Positions 6,567-8,675 of a DNA stretch of 8,675 nucleotides are shown one piece after another. Position 1 is the stretch's first letter, and each line of letters begins with the position of its first letter. The notes beneath the pieces are model-generated. The model saw nothing but the letters and a program-made list of their open reading frames with translations, did not search any database and was not told the DNA's origin. A program made the position numbers and the translations under genes. The stretch is from Ilumatobacteraceae bacterium (lineage in GTDB: Bacteria > Actinomycetota > Acidimicrobiia > Acidimicrobiales > Ilumatobacteraceae): assembly GCA_030728545.1 (NCBI GenBank), contig JANQZQ010000115.1, positions 5,010-13,684 of the forward strand. The letters run 5' to 3'.

Positions 6567-6683
6567 GCGTAAGGTAGCAATACAGATCACCGGACGGCTT
6601 GCCGTTCCGGGAGTCGCACCCGCAAGGGTTGCGCCGTATGGGTCGGTGCCGTCGGGGGGTTGGCACCGGCCCTTACGTTTTTT
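6567..6683 (+). ncRNA. Structured RNA candidate (small RNA or 5' leader), unassigned family
   Basis: Between proC and the DUF62 gene lie three consecutive hairpins. H1: CCGGACGG (6590-6597) with CCGTTCCGG (6602-6610), one bulge, loop CTTG. H2: CGCACCC (6615-6621) with GGGTTGCG (6626-6633), one bulge, GNRA tetraloop GCAA. H3: GGGTCGGTGCC (6640-6650) with GGCACCGGCCC (6662-6672), one G-U pair, G-rich loop. GCGTAAGG (6567-6574) can also pair with CCTTACGT (6671-6678), closing all three into a junction directly before T6 (6678-6683). The alternative reading is a -10 box TAAGGT at 6570-6575 and a transcript from about 6582 of about 100 nt, ended by H3 and the T-tract. I do not recognise SRP RNA, 6S, tmRNA, or SAM, cobalamin, TPP, fluoride, ydaO or GEMM riboswitch cores. 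Structure is seen; transcription and role are inferred. Confidence 0.6.
6640..6683 (+). terminator. Probable intrinsic terminator
   Basis: An 11-bp GC-rich stem (6640-6650 with 6662-6672, one G-U pair) with an 11-nt loop is followed by TTACG and then T6 (6678-6683). The U-tract starts 5 nt after this stem, a little far for a textbook terminator. However, it abuts the alternative closing stem 6567-6574/6671-6678, so either fold puts a helix next to the U-tract. It would end the proC operon, the small RNA, or both. It lies 48 nt before the DUF62 start, so attenuation is also possible. Confidence 0.55.
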
Positions 6684-6710
6684 CTGGCCTAGTTCGCCAC
6701 TTCGCTGCAC

Positions 6711-6727
6711 TGGTCGTAGCGTGACCA
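6711..6727 (+). promoter_or_regulatory. Possible promoter/operator of the SAM hydrolase gene
   Basis: TAGCGT (6717-6722) fits the TANNNT -10 pattern and ends 9 nt before GTG 6732, consistent with a leaderless or nearly leaderless transcript. The box lies inside the inverted repeat TGGTC-N7-GACCA (6711-6715 and 6723-6727), an arrangement expected of an operator that would cover RNA polymerase contacts. Both are short motifs and could be chance. Confidence 0.35.
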
Positions 6728-6731
6728 AGCG

Positions 6732-7610
6732 GTGAACACACAGCGCTACGACACCATCTCGTTTCTGTCCGACTATGGAACGCGCGACGAATTCGTCGGC
6801 ATCGTCAAGTGCGTTATTTCAGATCTCGCACCGCACGCAAAAGTGATCGACTTGACCCACGAGATTGCACCATTCGATGTACGTGCAGGTTCACTCGCTC
6901 TCGCACGCTGCATTTCGTATGTGCCTTCAGGCATTGTGCTCGCCGTGGTTGACCCCGGTGTAGGCACGAGCCGCCGTGGTGTGGCGGTGTCGGTCGGCGG
7001 GGGCCGCGGAGTGCTGATTGGCCCGGATAACGGCTTGCTTTCGATGGGCACGGCACTGGCGGGTGGCGCCGACGCTGCAGTCGTGCTGAACAACCCCGAG
7101 TATCAACTCGGCGCACCCGGTGACACGTTTGCGGGCCGCGACATTTTTGCACCGGCTGCGGCGCACTTATGTAACGGAGTTCCTTTCGCTGAACTCGGCG
7201 ATGCAATCGACCCCGGCTTGTTGTTGCCGGGAGTGGTTCCACTTCCACGCACCGAAGCAGAAGGCATCGTTGCCGAAATCACTTGGGTGGATCGCTACGG
7301 CAATTGTCAACTCAACGTCGGCCCCGATGAAGTTGAGTCACTCGGTTCGATGATGAGCGTCGTGATGACCACTGCATCTGGTGAGCGCACCGCTCGCGCC
7401 GCAAGTGTCGTGAAGAACTTTGCCGAGATCGGTGGCGGTATCGGCTTGGTCATCGATTCGTTCGGGATGCTGGCGATTTGTGCTAACCGCGGTTCGGCAT
7501 CGGATGAGTTGAACATTGCGGTCGGTGACGCGGTCACGCTTTCTGCGTTGGACGAAACCGCTGGTGTTACAACGAATGTCGAGTTGCGCCGTAGCCCAAA
7601 GAGCACCTGA
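6732..7610 (+). CDS. SAM hydroxide adenosyltransferase (DUF62 / SAM hydrolase family)
   Basis: Member of the fluorinase/chlorinase/SAM-hydrolase family; most bacterial members split S-adenosylmethionine into adenosine and methionine using water. The 292 residues lack room for the roughly 20-residue insertion found in the fluorinase after the VDPGVG segment, so halogenation of the fluorinase type is unlikely. Visible family motifs are FLSDYGTRDEFVG (11-23), LTHEI (41-45), AVVDPGVGTSRRGVAV (71-86), IGPDNGLL (96-103), TFAGRDIFAPAAAHL (132-146) and the C-domain VDRYGN (186-191). D74 and R81 fit the Asp and Arg of the Asp-Arg-His triad described for the archaeal enzyme PH0463. The usual FHGRD reads FAGRD here, so the histidine appears to be Ala134. 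GTG 6732 gives a typical N-terminus. It follows the structured RNA candidate. Confidence 0.9.
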   Translation: MNTQRYDTISFLSDYGTRDEFVGIVKCVISDLAPHAKVIDLTHEIAPFDVRAGSLALARCISYVPSGIVLAVVDPGVGTSRRGVAVSVGGGRGVLIGPDNGLLSMGTALAGGADAAVVLNNPEYQLGAPGDTFAGRDIFAPAAAHLCNGVPFAELGDAIDPGLLLPGVVPLPRTEAEGIVAEITWVDRYGNCQLNVGPDEVESLGSMMSVVMTTASGERTARAASVVKNFAEIGGGIGLVIDSFGMLAICANRGSASDELNIAVGDAVTLSALDETAGVTTNVELRRSPKST

Positions 7611-7620
7611 GCGAAATCGG

Positions 7621-7636
7621 TAAGGTTGTCGTCGTG
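7621..7636 (+). promoter_or_regulatory. Leaderless -10 box for the small membrane ORF
   Basis: TAAGGT (7621-7626) matches TANNNT and ends 7 nt before GTG 7634, placing the predicted transcription start at about 7633. This is the best-spaced leaderless arrangement in the window. No Shine-Dalgarno or clear -35 element is visible. Confidence 0.4.
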
Positions 7637-7717
7637 CGTCCAGCCACCACTCTGGCTCTTGGTTTGTTGGTCGCGGCAATATTTGTCGCTGGCCTAGTTT
7701 CAATTTTGATGAGTTGA
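7634..7717 (+). CDS. Small single-pass membrane protein, 27 residues
   Basis: A short frame from GTG 7634 to TGA 7717 encodes 27 residues. After the short N-terminus MRPATT comes one continuous hydrophobic stretch of about 20 residues, LALGLLVAAIFVAGLVSILM, then Ser and stop. The single Arg near the N-terminus predicts N-in, C-out topology under the positive-inside rule. It fills most of the 121-bp gap between the SAM hydrolase gene and the acyl-CoA synthetase gene, which starts 14 bp after it. A well-placed TANNNT box precedes the start. I recognise no family. Function is unknown; a helper subunit or regulator of a membrane protein is only one possibility. Being so short, it could be spurious, though an unbroken transmembrane-like stretch with its own start signal argues against that. 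Confidence 0.5.
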   Translation: MRPATTLALGLLVAAIFVAGLVSILMS

Positions 7718-7731
7718 TCAGTGGGCGAAAA

Positions 7732-8675
7732 ATGGGCAACACCATGAACGTCGCATCAGTGTTGGATCACCACCCAGCAACGTCGTCAGCAATCGTGAGC
7801 CGTGGCGTGACCACCAGTTATGGCGAACTACAAACGCAGATTGGTGCGATGCGCGGCGCGCTTGACGGCCTTGGGGTGGGCAAGGGTGATCGTGTCGCGT
7901 TGTTGTGTGGCAACACGATTGAATTTGTCGTTGCGTACTTTGCTTGTTTGGGACGCGGCATTGTGTGCGTGCCGCTCAACCCAACTGCGCCAGCCCCCGA
8001 GTTGCAGCGCGAGTTGAGCGTGGTTGGCGCACGGGCGGTAGTGATTGCGCCATCAGCCGTTGCTGGGTGGTCTGGGGTGGATCGTTCGGCACTTGGGCAT
8101 CTTGCGCATGTGATCGCCACGACGCAAGACCTTGATGGTGCGCTGCAGTTTCGCGATTTGTTGCAGCACGAAGCCGCACCAGTTGTGGACATGCAACCCA
8201 ATGACTTGGCCATCATGTTGTTCACGAGCGGCACGGCTGGCTCGCCCAAAGCAGCGATGTTGTCGCACGGCAACCTGCAGTCGAATCTGGATCAACTCGC
8301 TCAAGTTCGTCGCCTGGATCACACCGACGTGGTGTTTGGGGTCTTGCCCCTTTTTCACATTTTTGGGCTCAACGTGGTGCTGGCGTATTCGCTCATGCGT
8401 GGGGCATCGCTAGTGCTGATCGAACGGTTCGACCCGATGACGGCGATCGAAACGATTCGAGATCGCAAGGTCACGTTGATTCCCGGGGCGCCACCACTGT
8501 GGATGGCGTTCGAACAAATGCCCACTCTGCCCAAAGATTCGTTTGCATCGGTGCGCATCGCATTGACAGGTGCTTCCAAGATGCCCGAGCACACCACCCG
8601 AGCGTTGTTTGAGCGGTATGGCCTGCTTGTCACCGAGGGCTACGGGCTCACCGAGTGTGCACCAGTGGTGACCAC
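7732..8675 (+). CDS. AMP-dependent acyl-CoA synthetase, N-terminal part (3' end outside window)
   Basis: Activates a carboxylic acid, probably a fatty acid, to acyl-CoA through an acyl-adenylate (ANL superfamily). The frame runs open to the right edge and gives 314 codons, roughly 60% of a usual 500-550 residue enzyme. Visible are the N-terminal YGELQTQI and GDRVALLCGNTIEFVVAYFACLGRGIVCVPLNP region, the A3 phosphate-binding motif LFTSGTAGSPKAAMLSHGN (about 163-181), PLFHIFGLN, and the A5 motif EGYGLTECAP (about 302-311). The A3 glycine after PK is Ala, a variant I recall from other actinobacterial members. Start choice is ATG 7732 or ATG 7744, both in frame, neither with a clear Shine-Dalgarno; 7744 would give MNVASVLDHH. 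Chain-length preference cannot be told without the C-terminal part. Confidence 0.93.
   Translation, partial: MGNTMNVASVLDHHPATSSAIVSRGVTTSYGELQTQIGAMRGALDGLGVGKGDRVALLCGNTIEFVVAYFACLGRGIVCVPLNPTAPAPELQRELSVVGARAVVIAPSAVAGWSGVDRSALGHLAHVIATTQDLDGALQFRDLLQHEAAPVVDMQPNDLAIMLFTSGTAGSPKAAMLSHGNLQSNLDQLAQVRRLDHTDVVFGVLPLFHIFGLNVVLAYSLMRGASLVLIERFDPMTAIETIRDRKVTLIPGAPPLWMAFEQMPTLPKDSFASVRIALTGASKMPEHTTRALFERYGLLVTEGYGLTECAPVVT

Noticed and set aside
6478..6666. 62-codon frame on the - strand across the proC-DUF62 spacer
   Set aside because: The product is Arg/Cys/Pro-rich with no recognisable feature, and the DNA is better explained by RNA structure.
6584..6672. SRP (4.5S) RNA, SAM/SAH riboswitch, GEMM c-di-GMP riboswitch or 6C RNA as identity of the structured RNA
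   Set aside because: The conserved cores I know for these are absent. A run of six Cs appears only in a loop on the opposite strand, and there is just one such loop, whereas 6C RNA has two.
6732..7610. Fluorinase or chlorinase activity for the DUF62 protein
   Set aside because: The protein has the short-loop form and FAGRD rather than the FYSRE of fluorinase. No halogenated-metabolite genes are nearby. The hydrolase call is safer.

Overview
The window looks like chromosomal core sequence from an actinobacterium, most likely of the class Acidimicrobiia or a close relative. The lineage call is an inference. It rests on a mycothiol glycosyltransferase (mshA), an RsiG-type c-di-GMP anti-sigma domain, many GTG starts, several starts that look leaderless, and moderate-to-high GC. 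I see no phage, IS, CRISPR, tRNA or rRNA sequence, so this does not look like an accessory island.

Left part (1-2860): the 3' part of a glutamine-dependent NAD+ synthetase gene (nadE, + strand, cut by the window edge) meets an MFS transporter gene (- strand) tail to tail, and the two stop codons share the bases CTAG. The transporter lies 11 bp downstream of a histidine-phosphatase gene on the same strand, forming a two-gene minus-strand unit. That unit is divergent from the main operon across a short promoter region.

Central operon (2861-6466, + strand, gaps of 3, 19, 7 and 10 bp): a MoaD-type ubiquitin-like domain fused to an RsiG-like coiled-coil anti-sigma domain, a small XRE-family DNA-binding protein, MshA (first step of mycothiol synthesis), a YbjN-family protein, and pyrroline-5-carboxylate reductase (proC). 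The mshA-ybjN pair matches the order known in Mycobacterium tuberculosis (Rv0486-Rv0487). The fusion at the head of the operon is the most unusual item: the first c-di-GMP signature E(X)3S(X)2R(X)3Q(X)3D is perfect, the second lies exactly 100 residues later with Q replaced by F, and the MoaD-type C-terminal Gly-Gly is buried inside the chain.

Right part (6467-8675): a 265-bp gap holds a strongly structured RNA candidate (three hairpins, a possible closing stem, and a T6 tract). It is followed by a SAM hydroxide adenosyltransferase (DUF62) gene, an overlooked 27-codon single-transmembrane ORF (7634-7717), and the 5' part of a fatty-acyl-CoA synthetase gene that runs off the window. Four plus-strand starts (2861, 3957, 6732, 7634) have a TANNNT box 6-9 nt upstream, which suggests leaderless transcription.
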